The notes: generated by a model from the sequence alone, not told the origin. Positions 1 to 9,158 are shown, counted from the stretch's first letter. The stretch: DNA of 64,000 bases from Loktanella sp. 5RATIMAR09 (GCF_001419985.1 NZ_LJAL01000002.1:401126-465125), one strand, 5' to 3'. Numbers and translations: made by a program.

Positions 1-432
1 AAACTGAAACAGACCCGTGATGTGTTCCGCGAGACGCTGCGCCTTTACCCGGCGGTGCCAATGATGGTGCGCGAAGCAGCTGAGACGCAAGAATTCCGTG
101 GCCGTACGATCAAACGCGGCGCGCAGATTGTCCTGTCGCCTTGGCACCTGCACCGGCACACGCGGCTATGGGACAATCCGGATGCCTTTGACCCCGCACG
201 ATGGGACACCGAGAACGGCAAGGCCTCCGCGCGCGATGCCTATATGCCGTTCTCGGCAGGACCGCGGATTTGCTCTGGGGCGGGGTTTGCCCTGATCGAA
301 GGGGTCGTGGTTCTGGCGCGGTTACTGAAGACCTATGAGTTTTCAACGGTCGAAGGACGCGTTCCTGTGCCCGTGGCCCATTTGACAGTCCGTTCGACAG
401 CAGGAATCTGGCTGCGAATCAGGTCGCGGTAA
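1..432 (+). CDS. Cytochrome P450, C-terminal part (5' end outside window)
   Basis: This is the C-terminal 143 residues of a cytochrome P450, a haem-thiolate monooxygenase; the frame is open from the first base, so the gene begins upstream of the window. Visible landmarks in order are the K-helix ExxR motif (ETLR, about residues 11-14 of the visible part), the meander segment FDPARW, and the haem-binding loop FSAGPRICSGAG, whose Cys is the haem iron ligand. After that loop comes the normal L-helix (ALIEGVVVLARLL) and a short beta end, so the C-terminus is complete. The AGPRxCxGxxFAxxE form resembles class I P450s of the CYP4/CYP102 side rather than CYP51. The substrate cannot be told from this piece. 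No redox partner gene is in view. Confidence 0.93.
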   Translation, partial: KLKQTRDVFRETLRLYPAVPMMVREAAETQEFRGRTIKRGAQIVLSPWHLHRHTRLWDNPDAFDPARWDTENGKASARDAYMPFSAGPRICSGAGFALIEGVVVLARLLKTYEFSTVEGRVPVPVAHLTVRSTAGIWLRIRSR

Positions 433-677
433 GGCCTTACTGTTGCGGTTATGCTGACAAAACTGGCAAATCTGGCGGTTTTGTCGGTATTTTGACCAGG
501 GATTATGGCGTAATGAGTAACAGGTTAATGCCGCGAAAATCATAAGAACATAATAATAACAATGACTTAATATATGTTATCGAAATATGGCACTTGAACG
601 GACATTTGCCCTGTTGTCTACATTGTGCCATTCTTACTTTAACAAAGTGTGTAGCTTTAAAGAGGGGGCTCGATCTC

Positions 678-923
678 ATGACAATTTCGCTGCCAGGTTC
701 GTCAAGAAAAGGTCTTACTGGCCTGTTTAAGCGTAATGATGATACTGCTGCAAAGCGCCCGGCTGCGAAAAAGCAGCTTGATGGCACACAACTTGCCAAG
801 CTGTTTGACAAGCAGGCCCGCACGGCAAAGCCGGTCAAGCCAGCAAAGCTGAGCGAGGGCGAGCTGGACGCAAGCGCACAACTTTCCAGCCTGCGTGGTG
901 CGCTCTATTCTTCCAAGTCCTAA
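678..923 (+). CDS. Small basic hypothetical protein (81 aa)
   Basis: I do not recognise this protein. The frame runs from ATG at 678, chosen because a purine-rich AGAGGGGG lies about 10 nt upstream; a longer frame from 594 has no ribosome binding site. The product is rich in Lys, Ala, Ser and Leu. It has no membrane segment, signal peptide or Cys. The N-terminal third is basic and probably disordered, and the rest contains two short amphipathic stretches (LAKLFDKQARTAK and ASAQLSSLRGALYSS). It converges on the ribbon-helix-helix gene, and the stop codons overlap by 4 nt (920-923). The upstream 240 bp is AT-rich and could hold its promoter. Codon use looks normal for the region, which with the good RBS makes it a plausible real gene. 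Confidence 0.55.
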   Translation: MTISLPGSSRKGLTGLFKRNDDTAAKRPAAKKQLDGTQLAKLFDKQARTAKPVKPAKLSEGELDASAQLSSLRGALYSSKS

Positions 924-1144
924 GTTTGTTTGAGCGCACGCTCGAGCACGAAAATCCGTATCGCTGAAGCAAGCCCGAGATCACCTCGGGCTTCGTCTAT
1001 TTTAGCGGCCAGTCCGTTGATGGTATCACCGTCTTCATCCGCATAACGGCGGAACGCATCCCAGAAGATATCTTCCAGCGACACACTTGTGCGGTGTCCG
1101 CGCAAGGTCAAAGACCGCTTCACAGGACGCCGGTGATCCATCAT
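920..1144 (-). CDS. Ribbon-helix-helix domain protein
   Basis: This 74-residue protein matches the short ribbon-helix-helix proteins common in Rhodobacteraceae (RHH_4 type). A basic N-terminal strand (KRSLTLRGHRTSVSLED) is followed by two helices with the typical FWDAFRRYA and the tail LASAIRIFVLERA. Such proteins bind DNA as dimers through the beta strand. Here no target is known and it may act on partners encoded nearby. The start overlaps the DUF4169 stop as ATGA, and a second in-frame ATG follows at 1141, so translation is probably coupled to the gene upstream. It is the third gene of a fumC-DUF4169-RHH unit on the minus strand. Confidence 0.85.
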   Translation of the reverse strand: MMDHRRPVKRSLTLRGHRTSVSLEDIFWDAFRRYADEDGDTINGLAAKIDEARGDLGLASAIRIFVLERALKQT

Positions 1145-1317
1145 TCGTCTTCGAACTTCAGTTGCGAAAGCCTGTCGCTGGCCTGTTTTGCGCGGGTCGC
1201 GTCCAGCACCTTTTCGGCCTTGGTGCGCCCAAAGCGGACGGCATTTTCGTCCGCTTTGGCCTTGGCCTCGGCCCGCGATTTTACCTTACGCGCCTGATTG
1301 AGGTTGATTGGCTTCAT
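1141..1317 (-). CDS. DUF4169 family small protein
   Basis: This 58-residue protein starts [19 protein letters not shown] and ends with an acidic LKFEDE. That is the pattern of DUF4169, a small, highly charged, probably helical family of alphaproteobacteria with no known function. The body is dominated by Lys, Ala and Arg with heptad-like spacing. Its ATG overlaps the fumC stop (ATGA), and its own stop overlaps the start of the ribbon-helix-helix gene in the same way, so all three should be one transcript with coupled translation. There is no signal peptide or membrane segment. Family membership is by pattern recognition; role is unknown. Confidence 0.82.
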   Translation of the reverse strand: MKPINLNQARKVKSRAEAKAKADENAVRFGRTKAEKVLDATRAKQASDRLSQLKFEDE

Positions 1318-2705
1318 TTGGGGCCGATCATGTCCTCGGGGCGTACCACCTTGTCGAACGTTGCCTCGTCCACAAAGCCCAGCTTGATCGCTTCTTCCTT
1401 GAGCGTCGTGCCGTTCTTGTGCGCGGTCTTGGCGACCGTCGTGGCATTGTCATAGCCGATGGTGGGGGCCAGTGCCGTGACCAGCATCAGCGATTCCCGC
1501 ATCAGTTTTTCGATCCGTGTCCGGTCTGCGCGGATGCCCACAACGCAGTTATCGGTAAATGTAACCGATGCATCGCCCAAAAGCTGCATGGATTGTAAGA
1601 CGTTATAAGCCATCATTGGTTTCATGACGTTCAATTCGAAATGCCCCTGCGAGCCTGCGAAACCAACAGCGGCGTCATTGCCCATCACATGCGCGCAAAC
1701 CTGCGTCAGTGCTTCGACCTGCGTGGGGTTCACTTTGCCAGGCATGATGGATGAGCCGGGCTCGTTTTCCGGCAACATCAGCTCGCCCAGACCGCAGCGG
1801 GGGCCGGACCCCAGCATGCGGATGTCTGCTGCGATTTTGTAAAGGCTAACGGCCACGGTTTTCAGCGCGCCTGACATTTCGACCAAGGCGTCATGGGCGG
1901 CAAGGGCTTCGAACTTGTTCGGGGCTGTCACGAAGGGCAGGCCGGTGATCTCGGCCATATGCGCGGCCACGGTTTCGCCCCAGCCTTTGGGTGTGTTTAG
2001 GCCGGTGCCCACGGCGGTCCCGCCTTGTGCCAGCTCATAGATCGCGGGCAGGGCGGCTTTGATCCGGCGGATGCCCATCGCGACCTGATGAACATAGCCT
2101 GAAAATTCCTGACCCAAGGTCAGTGGTGTCGCGTCCATCGTATGGGTGCGGCCGATCTTGATGATATCGTCGAATTCGGCCTGCTTGGCCACCAATGCGG
2201 CGTGCAGTTTTGCAAGACCCGGCAACAGCACATCATGCGCGGTCATCGCAACTGCGATATGCATGGCGGTCGGGAAGGTGTCGTTGGACGACTGACCCAT
2301 ATTGCAGTGATCGTTCGGGTGTACGGGGTCTTTCGATCCGATCACACCGCCCAGCATCTCAATCGCGCGGTTTGAAATCACCTCATTGGCGTTCATGTTC
2401 GATTGCGTGCCCGATCCGGTCTGCCACACCACCAGCGGAAAATGATCATCCAGTTTGCCGGCCACCACTTCGGCGGCGGCCGCGATGATCGCATCGGCAA
2501 GCGCGGCGTCCAGTTTGCCGCGCTCTTTGTTGGCCATGGCACAGGCCTGTTTGATCACACCCAACCCGCGCACGATCGCCACTGGCTGTTTCTCCCAGCC
2601 GATGGGGAAATTCATGATTGAACGCTGTGTCTGCGCGCCCCAATAGCGGTCGCTGGGAACCTCCAGCGGGCCAAAGCTGTCGGTTTCTGTACGTGTATCG
2701 GTCAT
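1314..2705 (-). CDS. fumC: Class II fumarate hydratase
   Basis: Fumarase C catalyses the reversible hydration of fumarate to L-malate in the TCA cycle, as a cytosolic homotetramer that needs no iron-sulfur cluster. The 463-residue length is normal for the family. Visible marks are the N-terminal [21 protein letters not shown], the active-site region [11 protein letters not shown] with its catalytic His in the [13 protein letters not shown] area, and the superfamily signature [11 protein letters not shown] near residue 318. The last stretch ends MIGPK. ATG at 2705 is the natural start. It is first of a three-gene overlapping unit with DUF4169 and RHH genes, and lies 85 nt behind sspB on the same strand. 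Confidence 0.98.
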   Translation of the reverse strand: MTDTRTETDSFGPLEVPSDRYWGAQTQRSIMNFPIGWEKQPVAIVRGLGVIKQACAMANKERGKLDAALADAIIAAAAEVVAGKLDDHFPLVVWQTGSGTQSNMNANEVISNRAIEMLGGVIGSKDPVHPNDHCNMGQSSNDTFPTAMHIAVAMTAHDVLLPGLAKLHAALVAKQAEFDDIIKIGRTHTMDATPLTLGQEFSGYVHQVAMGIRRIKAALPAIYELAQGGTAVGTGLNTPKGWGETVAAHMAEITGLPFVTAPNKFEALAAHDALVEMSGALKTVAVSLYKIAADIRMLGSGPRCGLGELMLPENEPGSSIMPGKVNPTQVEALTQVCAHVMGNDAAVGFAGSQGHFELNVMKPMMAYNVLQSMQLLGDASVTFTDNCVVGIRADRTRIEKLMRESLMLVTALAPTIGYDNATTVAKTAHKNGTTLKEEAIKLGFVDEATFDKVVRPEDMIGPK

Positions 2706-2790
2706 GATGTTCCCCTTAGGCTTTTCGCCTTTGACCTATAGGCAGCGGGGGGCGTTTGCGCAATATCGCATCACCACCAAGGGCGTGGGA

Positions 2791-3261
2791 TTACTTGCGA
2801 AATTGATCGAGGCTGACGACTTCGGCCTCTTTGGGCGCTTTGTCATCTTCGGGTTCGACCATCTCGTCCATCGGGGCCTCTGCCACCTCATCGGTCGTGT
2901 CGTCTTCGTTCTGCGTCTCGAACCGCAGGCCGAATTCGACTGACGGGTCCACGAAGGTCTTGATCGCATCATAGGGGATATAAAGCGTCTCGGGGTTGTC
3001 GCCAAAGTTCAACGTGATCGTAAAGCCTTCGTCAGTGACTTCCAGATTGTCAAACCAGTGCTGGATCACCACCGTCATCTCACCGGGATAGCGGTCAGAC
3101 AGCCAATCGGCGATTTCCACGTCCGGGTGCATGGTGTCAAAGGTGATGAAGAAATGGTGCTCACCCGGGAGCCCCCGTTTCTGCACGTCTGTCAAGACCT
3201 CTTGGATCAACCCGCGCATCGCGCGGTGCATCAGATTCCCATAGTCGATAGTGGTCGTCAC
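2791..3261 (-). CDS. sspB: SspB-family ClpXP adaptor protein
   Basis: This 156-residue protein is the alphaproteobacterial form of SspB, the adaptor that tethers ssrA-tagged proteins to the ClpXP protease. Residues 1-110 form the substrate-binding barrel, with the recognisable HHFFITFDT, WFDNLEVTDEGF and YIPYDAIKTFVDPSVEFGL. This is followed by an acidic, probably disordered linker (residues 115-145) and the short C-terminal tail EVVSLDQFRK, which in the family docks on ClpX. The start is GTG at 3261, with AAGGAG about 11 nt upstream; there is no ATG that would give a complete barrel. The tmRNA gene that makes the tag lies about 2 kb away. Confidence 0.93.
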   Translation of the reverse strand: MTTTIDYGNLMHRAMRGLIQEVLTDVQKRGLPGEHHFFITFDTMHPDVEIADWLSDRYPGEMTVVIQHWFDNLEVTDEGFTITLNFGDNPETLYIPYDAIKTFVDPSVEFGLRFETQNEDDTTDEVAEAPMDEMVEPEDDKAPKEAEVVSLDQFRK

Positions 3262-3327
3262 GGCTGTGCTCTCCTTGCGGTCCTGCCGCTAGCATAGGGG
3301 ATTCGAGGCGGGTTGAAAGGGGGGCTG

Positions 3328-4581
3328 TCAGATCGTGCCGGTGATACGTGCCGCAACAAGGCTGAGTGCCGCCGAAACAAGCAAAACCAGCGGCAGCGGC
3401 CAGTGACGCCAGAGCAAAAGTAAGCCCGTTATCGCAGCAAGGCCAAGTGCAAGAGGTTGCAACGTGTTCAGTACAGGCCAGATAAACTGCAAAGGGCCAA
3501 GAAAGACTGTATCAACCTGACCGAAAAATACATGCAGCGCGAACCAGAGTGACAGATTGGCAATCACCCCGACGACCGCCGCCGTAATCGCGGCCAGCGC
3601 GCCGCGCAAACGTGGCCGCCCGTCTAGCCAGTCAATCAGTGGCGCACCTGCGAAGATCCAGATAAAGCAGGGCACAAACGTCACCCAAAGCGTCAACGCG
3701 CCCGCCAGAAGCGCCATCGCCACACCGCCTTGGGTCATGCCCGCGATCATGCCCACAAATTGCGTCACAAGGATCAGCGGCCCCGGCGTTGTTTCTGCCA
3801 GCCCCAAAGCATCCATCATTTGCGGTGTGCTGAGCCAGCCGTAGGACACCACCACCTCTTGGGTCATATAGGCGAGCACGGCATAGGCCCCGCCGAATGT
3901 CACCACCGCAAGGGTCGAGAAGAAGACACCGACATCCAGAAGAAACGCGTTGCCTGACAGGGCAATCAGGCCAAAGGGTGCTGCCCAGATCAAACCGCCG
4001 ATGATGAACACCGAAAAGCTTGTGCGTAAGCTGCCGGAACGGATGGTGGGCTGTGTGACGGCATCGTCCTGGCACAACGCGCCGATCAATGCAGCAACGG
4101 CGATAACCAGGGGAAAGGGCAGGGCAAAGAAGAACAGTGCGACAAAAGCTGCAACAGCAAGAAAGAGATGCGCCCTCTTGATAAGCGCCCGCCGCGCAAT
4201 TTTCAAAAGTGCTTCGATCACGATGATCACAACGATCGCTTTGACGCCCAAGAACAGTGCCTGCACGACCGGCAGGTTTCCATAAGCCCCGTAAGCCAGC
4301 GCGAGGACCGCGATCACCAGCGCACCGGGCAACACGAAAAGCCCGCCACCGATGAGCCCGCCAACTATTCCCTGACGTTTCCATCCGGCATAGGTGGCCA
4401 GCTGCATCGCCTCAGGCCCCGGCAGCAACATGCAGAAAGAAAGCGCACGCAGGAATTGCTCTTCGCTGAGCCAGTCGCGTTTTTCGACCAGTTCTTTGTG
4501 CATCAGGGCGATTTGCGCGGCAGGTCCCCCAAAAGACATCAGGCCGATGCGCCCGAAGACAGCGATAAGCTCAGAGGTCAT
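3328..4581 (-). CDS. chrA: Chromate efflux transporter (CHR family)
   Basis: This is a long-form (two-domain) chromate transporter of the CHR family, about 417 residues from ATG 4581. ChrA proteins export chromate by proton-driven antiport across the inner membrane. The first half carries the family signature FGRIGLMSFGGPAAQIALMH, followed by LPGPEAMQLATYAGW. The second half repeats the plan, with VVTFGGAYAVLAYM and the matching ETTPGPLILVTQFVGM. About ten hydrophobic segments are visible. A TTG 24 nt further up would overlap the preceding gene; ATG 4581 has a GGGGTGGA sequence ahead of it. It lies 16 nt behind the DUF1194 gene. Actual substrate could be sulfate or chromate. Confidence 0.92.
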   Translation of the reverse strand: MTSELIAVFGRIGLMSFGGPAAQIALMHKELVEKRDWLSEEQFLRALSFCMLLPGPEAMQLATYAGWKRQGIVGGLIGGGLFVLPGALVIAVLALAYGAYGNLPVVQALFLGVKAIVVIIVIEALLKIARRALIKRAHLFLAVAAFVALFFFALPFPLVIAVAALIGALCQDDAVTQPTIRSGSLRTSFSVFIIGGLIWAAPFGLIALSGNAFLLDVGVFFSTLAVVTFGGAYAVLAYMTQEVVVSYGWLSTPQMMDALGLAETTPGPLILVTQFVGMIAGMTQGGVAMALLAGALTLWVTFVPCFIWIFAGAPLIDWLDGRPRLRGALAAITAAVVGVIANLSLWFALHVFFGQVDTVFLGPLQFIWPVLNTLQPLALGLAAITGLLLLWRHWPLPLVLLVSAALSLVAARITGTI

Positions 4582-4597
4582 GTGCGCGGGTCCACCC

Positions 4598-5248
4598 CTA
4601 GCCAAAAATACGGCTGATTTCGCGCAGGATCTTGGCGCGGATCGTTGCGGGGTATTCGCGGTGGGTGCGTGCGGTCATGACAAATCCGTCGCGGGTAATC
4701 ACGGCACCGCGAAAGAAATTTGTGATCGCGAGCCCCATGGATTCAATCGCAATTGCGTTGATTGTCACGCCCGCACGTTCGGCGGCGCTGCGTGCGGCGC
4801 GCACGTCAGAGCCACCGTTCGGTGTGCCATCACCCGAGATGTCAATCACCTTGCGGGCGCAATTGGGCACCTGATCAAAGAGCCGCAGAGAAAATAAAAC
4901 CGCTTCGGCAGGGGCGGTATCAGACAGGATAAACGCGCGTTCCATCGTCCGCGCCTTCTGGGCGAAACTCTCGACATCCAAGGCGGTGCGCATCTGGGTC
5001 CAAGGGAGCGATACTGTTTGCCGGTCAACACCGGACCATTGGACGACCGTCAGATAATTCTCTCCGGCCACCATTATCTCCACAATCTCCGGGTCGCGCA
5101 GGGCGTCGGCCAGCCCGTCGGTTTGCAGCCGGTATTCGGCGCTGTCGATCGAATTCGAGACATCCATCGTCAGGATCAGTGCGGTCTCGCAAGCCTGTGC
5201 TGTGACGGGCAGGGTGGATATAAGGGATGCAAAAACAAAACGGAGCAT
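4598..5248 (-). CDS. DUF1194 (von Willebrand factor A-like) secreted protein
   Basis: The product is 216 residues with an N-terminal signal peptide (MLRFVFASLISTLPVTAQA) and then a vWA-like domain of the DUF1194 family. The MIDAS-type motif is visible as LTMDVSNSIDS at the start of the mature part, with later ISGDGTPNGGSDVRAARSA supplying the second metal-binding loop. It is probably periplasmic and may bind a divalent metal or a partner protein; no function is established for the family. ATG 5248 was chosen over an upstream TTG (5284) because it places the signal peptide at the N-terminus. It is directly upstream of the chromate transporter gene on the same strand, and the tmRNA gene lies just before it. 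Confidence 0.88.
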   Translation of the reverse strand: MLRFVFASLISTLPVTAQACETALILTMDVSNSIDSAEYRLQTDGLADALRDPEIVEIMVAGENYLTVVQWSGVDRQTVSLPWTQMRTALDVESFAQKARTMERAFILSDTAPAEAVLFSLRLFDQVPNCARKVIDISGDGTPNGGSDVRAARSAAERAGVTINAIAIESMGLAITNFFRGAVITRDGFVMTARTHREYPATIRAKILREISRIFG

Positions 5249-5309
5249 AAAAGGGATGGTGCGCAGAGCCACCCGTCTTTGCAAGTGACAAGATCGCGCA
5301 GCGGCGGGT

Positions 5310-5650
5310 AAATAGGGGGGGAAGGTGCAGGTTTCTGTTGCCAGGTACCTGCGGACCCCGCCTATGGTCGCAAAACCATAGGGCTTAAGGTTTCGATATT
5401 AGGCACAGCTTACGCTGCGACTGCCATCGGTGCTTTGTTGTCATTTGCAACTAGCTTTGTTGTACCGATAACGGTGGTAACTCACCGGGACAAAGCAAAA
5501 CCCCTTTAGACGTTCGTCGATCCTATTTCGTCCCCATTGCTGCCAAATGAGCAGGTTTTGGTGGAGACGCCGGGTACCGCCCCCGGGTCCGATCCGCTTA
5601 TTACGAGCGCGTTTATGTCCATAGTCCCGAAGGACACCCCATAAGTAGGG
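5310..5650 (-). ncRNA. ssrA: Transfer-messenger RNA, circularly permuted two-piece form
   Basis: tmRNA rescues stalled ribosomes and adds a degradation tag. The minus strand reads first the acceptor piece. It has a T-stem CCGGG/CCCGG with a 7-nt loop, then CGTCTCC and an encoded CCA ending at 5559. About 23 nt of intervening sequence follow, then the coding piece beginning GGGGACG at 5535. GGGGACG and CGTCTCC pair over 7 bp, closing the acceptor stem. The tag frame at 5448-5410 reads GCA AAT GAC AAC ... GCG TAA, that is ANDNKAPMAVAA. This order (3' part before 5' part) is the permuted alphaproteobacterial architecture. A hairpin and a pseudoknot-like region follow the tag. The outer ends are estimates, good to perhaps 20 nt. 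Confidence 0.93.
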
Positions 5651-5659
5651 CTTGGACGG

Positions 5660-6053
5660 GCTCTGCGCAAGGGGTGCCGGATGCGGATCGTCGGTCGTTC
5701 GTCCGGCAAGCTACGGTACAGGCTTTACCTCAATGACGGACAGATGATTCCCAAAACGGAAATGCGGTCGTCCGCGCATAAAGTTCTGCGGCACGCGACC
5801 AAGGCGTCCGTCAGATTGACCAGATGGGCGCAATTGCACGAAGCGCCCGCTGGCTTGTGCATCAATGCGCGTGAGAACGCACAAGATATGTTGAGAAGAG
5901 CGCCGCTGGTTTAGGCCGTGCCGTGAACCACCTCGCAGTGGCGTCTTGCATTCCCGTCAATGCTGTGTTTCGTTTTCAACTCTGAAAGCTGACGCGGGCT
6001 CTGCCCGAACGCATCAGATGACAAATCACCATGAAGGTGCCCAGGGAGGAACT
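5660..6053. other. Intergenic region between ssrA and ugpB
   Basis: Nearly 400 bp without a gene I can support. It must hold the promoter of ssrA (reading left) and that of the ugp operon (reading right). A 77-codon frame at 5681-5914 has no recognisable product and begins at the edge of the tmRNA gene. I see no clear Pho box in front of ugpB. Just before the ugpB start there is a good ribosome binding site (GGGAGGA). Confidence 0.4.
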
Positions 6054-7364
6054 ATGAAAAAGTCAATGATCGGCGCGCTCGCCGTATCCACAATGCTGAC
6101 GCCGGTTGCTGCGTCTGCGCAAACAGAAATCCAGTTTTGGCACGCGTTTACAGGCCGCCTTGGCGAATTGGTCGCGGCGCAAGTCGAAGAATTCAACGCA
6201 AGCCAAAGCGATTACGTTGTCGTGCAAAGTCACAAAGGCAACTACTCGGAAACACTGAACGCCGGCATTGCGGCGTTCCGCGCGGGCGAACAGCCACATA
6301 TTCTTATGGTGTTCGAAGTCGGCACAGCCACAATGATGGCGGCCCAAGGTGCAGTGCGCCCCGCATATGAAGTCATGGCCCAAAGCGGTGGGTCGCTTGA
6401 TCAAGACGCTTATATCGGTGCTGTCAAAGGCTATTATACATCTACCGAAGGCGACATGCTGTCCTTGCCATTCAACGCCTCGACGCCTGTCTTGTGGGTC
6501 AACCGTGATGCGATGGCAGCGGCTGGCGTTGATCCTGACACTGATCTGTCCACATGGCAAAACGTCGATGCGGTACTGACGGCGCTTCAGGAAGGCGGAG
6601 AGGATTGCCCTTTGGTCACCGCTTGGCAAAGCTGGATCCATCTGGAAAACTTCTCGGCCTATCATGACGTTCCGTTTGCATCCCAAGACAACGGGTTTGC
6701 GGGTTTGGACACGGAACTGATGCTGAACGGCGAAGCGCAGATCGCGCATCTGACGGCTATGGGCCAGTGGGCGCAGGACGGTAAATTCATCTATACCGGG
6801 CGTCGCAATGAAGGTGGTGCGAACTTCCGTTCTGGCGAATGCGCGTTGTTCACTGAAAGCTCGGCAGGGTATGCAGGGATCACCGCAGAGGCCGAATTCG
6901 ACTTCGATGTGCGTCCGCTTCCTTACTGGGAAGGCGTTGGCAACGCGCCACAGAATACGATCATCGGTGGGGCCTCTTTGTGGGTCATGGAAGGCCATGA
7001 AGCCGATGAATATATGGGCGCCGGCGCGTTTCTGAACTTCCTGTCGTCTTCGGACGTGCAAGCCAAGTGGCACCAGGACACGGGCTATTTGCCGATCACA
7101 GCCGAAGCGAGCGCCGCAACCGCAGCTTCCGGGTTCTATGAAGCAAACCCCGGAACAGACATTGCGGTGATCCAGATGACCGCAAACGAGCCGACAGCCA
7201 ATTCCAAAGGCATCCGTCTTGGGTCGTTTGACCAGATTCGCGGTATCATCGACGAAGAGCTCGAAGCGATCTGGGCCGGTGACAAATCCGCCCAAGAGGC
7301 GATGGACAGTGCCAAAGAGCGTGGCGACGCGTTGCTGCGCCGTTTTGAAGCTGCGAACCGCTAG
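6054..7364 (+). CDS. ugpB: ABC transporter, periplasmic substrate-binding protein (UgpB type)
   Basis: This is a family 1 extracellular solute-binding protein, 436 residues. The signal peptide is MKKSMIGALAVSTMLTPVAASA, and the mature part starts QTEIQFWHAF. The FWHAFTGRLGELV start, the VFEVGTATMM segment and the long two-lobed fold are typical of UgpB, the binding protein for sn-glycerol-3-phosphate or glycerophosphodiesters. Assignment to that substrate is by resemblance and by the UgpA/E/C set downstream. ATG 6054 has a strong GGGAGGA ahead of it, while the frame extends to 5946 without one. A stable GC-rich hairpin lies between this gene and ugpA, which would favour high levels of the binding protein over the permease. 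Confidence 0.92.
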   Translation: MKKSMIGALAVSTMLTPVAASAQTEIQFWHAFTGRLGELVAAQVEEFNASQSDYVVVQSHKGNYSETLNAGIAAFRAGEQPHILMVFEVGTATMMAAQGAVRPAYEVMAQSGGSLDQDAYIGAVKGYYTSTEGDMLSLPFNASTPVLWVNRDAMAAAGVDPDTDLSTWQNVDAVLTALQEGGEDCPLVTAWQSWIHLENFSAYHDVPFASQDNGFAGLDTELMLNGEAQIAHLTAMGQWAQDGKFIYTGRRNEGGANFRSGECALFTESSAGYAGITAEAEFDFDVRPLPYWEGVGNAPQNTIIGGASLWVMEGHEADEYMGAGAFLNFLSSSDVQAKWHQDTGYLPITAEASAATAASGFYEANPGTDIAVIQMTANEPTANSKGIRLGSFDQIRGIIDEELEAIWAGDKSAQEAMDSAKERGDALLRRFEAANR

Positions 7365-7373
7365 GTTCTAAAC

Positions 7374-7397
7374 GGCAGGCCCCGCAGGGGGCCTGCC
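7374..7397 (+). terminator. Intercistronic hairpin between ugpB and ugpA
   Basis: GGCAGGCCCC at 7374-7383 pairs perfectly with GGGGCCTGCC at 7388-7397 around a 4-nt loop. No T-run follows, so it is better read as an mRNA-stabilising or partial-termination element after the binding-protein gene than as a full terminator. Confidence 0.7.
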
Positions 7398-7416
7398 GAT
7401 TGCAGGCGGGGGGACC

Positions 7417-8298
7417 ATGGAAAAACGCGTCATATTTCGGGGCTGGTTACTGCCCGCATTGCTGATTGCACCGCAGGTTTTGATTTCTGCGGTCTTCTTT
7501 TTCTATCCGGCGGGTCAGGCGATCTGGCAGTCGCTGTTCATTCCCGACCCCTTTGGCCTGTCATCGCAATTCGTCGGCCTTGGCAATTTTGAATTTCTGT
7601 TGAGCGACAGGTTTTACCGCGCCTCCTTTGCGACAACGGCGGTGTTTTCCATCCTTGTGACACTGTGCTCGATGATCCCCGCCCTTTTCCTTGCCGTGAT
7701 CGCGGACCGCTTGATCAAAGGGTCAGGCGTTTACCGCACGATGTTGATTTGGCCCTATGCCGTCGCTCCTGCAATCGCGGGGGTGCTTTGGCTGTTTATG
7801 TTCAATACCCGTGTGGGTGTTGTGTCGTGGTACCTTGGCACCCTTGGCTATGACTGGAACCATGTGCTCAACGGGGGCGAGGCGATGGGACTTGTTGTTG
7901 TCGCATCCGCTTGGGGGCGGATCAGCTATAATTTCCTGTTCTTTTTTGCCGCACTGCAGGCTGTGCCCCGCTCGGTGATCGAAGCCGCAGCTATTGATGG
8001 TGCACGGTTCTGGAAACGGTTCTGGACGATCGTTCTGCCACTATTGTCACCAACGACGTTCTTTTTGTTGGTCGTGAACGTGGTCTATTCCTTCTTCGAA
8101 ACCTTTGGCGTGATCCACACGATCACCTCTGGCGGACCGCAACAATCAACAACGATCCTTGTTTACAAGGTCTTCTCGGACGGCTTCGTCGGGCAGGATC
8201 TGGGTTCATCCTCGGCGCAATCTGTGATCCTGCTCGTGGTTGTGGGCCTGTTGACGATCATCCAGTTCAAGTTTGTCGAAAAGCGGGTGCATTACTGA
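7417..8298 (+). CDS. ugpA: ABC transporter permease (UgpA type)
   Basis: This inner-membrane permease has 293 residues and about six membrane segments, the first being [21 protein letters not shown]. The EAA loop that contacts the ATPase is visible as [22 protein letters not shown], the standard form for sugar and glycerol-phosphate ABC importers (MalF/UgpA family). It pairs with UgpE to form the channel. ATG 7417 follows a GGCGGGGGGAC stretch. Its stop overlaps the first base of ugpE (7417-8298 then 8298 on), so the two permeases are translationally coupled. Confidence 0.94.
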   Translation: MEKRVIFRGWLLPALLIAPQVLISAVFFFYPAGQAIWQSLFIPDPFGLSSQFVGLGNFEFLLSDRFYRASFATTAVFSILVTLCSMIPALFLAVIADRLIKGSGVYRTMLIWPYAVAPAIAGVLWLFMFNTRVGVVSWYLGTLGYDWNHVLNGGEAMGLVVVASAWGRISYNFLFFFAALQAVPRSVIEAAAIDGARFWKRFWTIVLPLLSPTTFFLLVVNVVYSFFETFGVIHTITSGGPQQSTTILVYKVFSDGFVGQDLGSSSAQSVILLVVVGLLTIIQFKFVEKRVHY

Positions 8299-9155
8299 TG
8301 GCGCGTGAAATCCATGGTATGGTCGAGAAACGTGGTGCGGGCCTGTGGCTGACCCATGTCTTCATGATCATCGGTGTTCTCATCATCTTTTTTCCGATCT
8401 GGCTGGCATTTGTGGCCTCCACGGTCACGCAGCCTGAAATCGTCAGGCCGCCCATGCCCCTTTTGCCCGGCGACCAGTTCGTTGAAAACTACACCAAGGC
8501 GCTGTTTTCGGGCGTCAACGTCCCTGTCGCGACGATGCTTTTCAATAGTCTGATCATGGCCATCGGCATTGCCGTGGGCAAAATCGTGATTTCGCTGCTT
8601 TCTGCCTTTGCGATCGTCTACTTCCGGTTTCCGGGCCGGATGATCTTTTTCTGGATGATTTTTCTGACACTGATGCTGCCGGTTGAGGTGCGCATTGTGC
8701 CAACCTATGAGGTCGTCGCAGGCTTTGGGATGCTCAACAGCTATGGAGGTTTGATCTTCCCGCTGATCGCCTCTGCCACGGCCACATTCCTGTTTCGCCA
8801 GTTTTTCCTGACGATCCCTGATGAACTGGCCGAGGCGGCCCGCGTCGATGGTGCAAGCCCGATGCGGTTCTTCTGGGATATTGTCGTTCCGATGAGCCGG
8901 ACCAACGTCGCGGCCCTGTTTGTCATTCTGTTCATCTACGGGTGGAACCAATACCTGTGGCCCCTTCTGATCACGACCGATCCGGAAATGAACACCATCG
9001 TCATGGGGATCAAACAGATGTTCCCGTCAGGCGATGACACGGCTGACTGGCCTGTGATCATGGCGACCTCAATTCTTGCAATGATCCCTCCGGTGATCGT
9101 TGTGATCAGTATGCAACGGCTGTTTATCCGCGGCCTCGTCGATAGCGAGAAATAA
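8298..9155 (+). CDS. ugpE: ABC transporter permease (UgpE type)
   Basis: This is the second channel subunit of the importer, 285 residues with six membrane helices (first at about residues 14-37). The EAA loop is present as [23 protein letters not shown], the MalG/UgpE form. The segment [19 protein letters not shown] near residue 210 is also characteristic of UgpE. Its start is ATG sharing its first base with the last base of the ugpA stop. Only 3 nt separate its stop from the ATPase gene, so the operon is ugpB-ugpA-ugpE-ugpC. Confidence 0.94.
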   Translation: MAREIHGMVEKRGAGLWLTHVFMIIGVLIIFFPIWLAFVASTVTQPEIVRPPMPLLPGDQFVENYTKALFSGVNVPVATMLFNSLIMAIGIAVGKIVISLLSAFAIVYFRFPGRMIFFWMIFLTLMLPVEVRIVPTYEVVAGFGMLNSYGGLIFPLIASATATFLFRQFFLTIPDELAEAARVDGASPMRFFWDIVVPMSRTNVAALFVILFIYGWNQYLWPLLITTDPEMNTIVMGIKQMFPSGDDTADWPVIMATSILAMIPPVIVVISMQRLFIRGLVDSEK

Positions 9156-9158
9156 GAT

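Noticed and set aside
5681..5914. 77-codon plus-strand frame beside ssrA
   Set aside because: It begins at the edge of the tmRNA gene, has no ribosome site and a composition unlike a protein of this genome.
6063..7295. 410-codon minus-strand frame
   Set aside because: It is the antisense shadow of ugpB, with Cys- and Arg-rich, unfolded-looking sequence.
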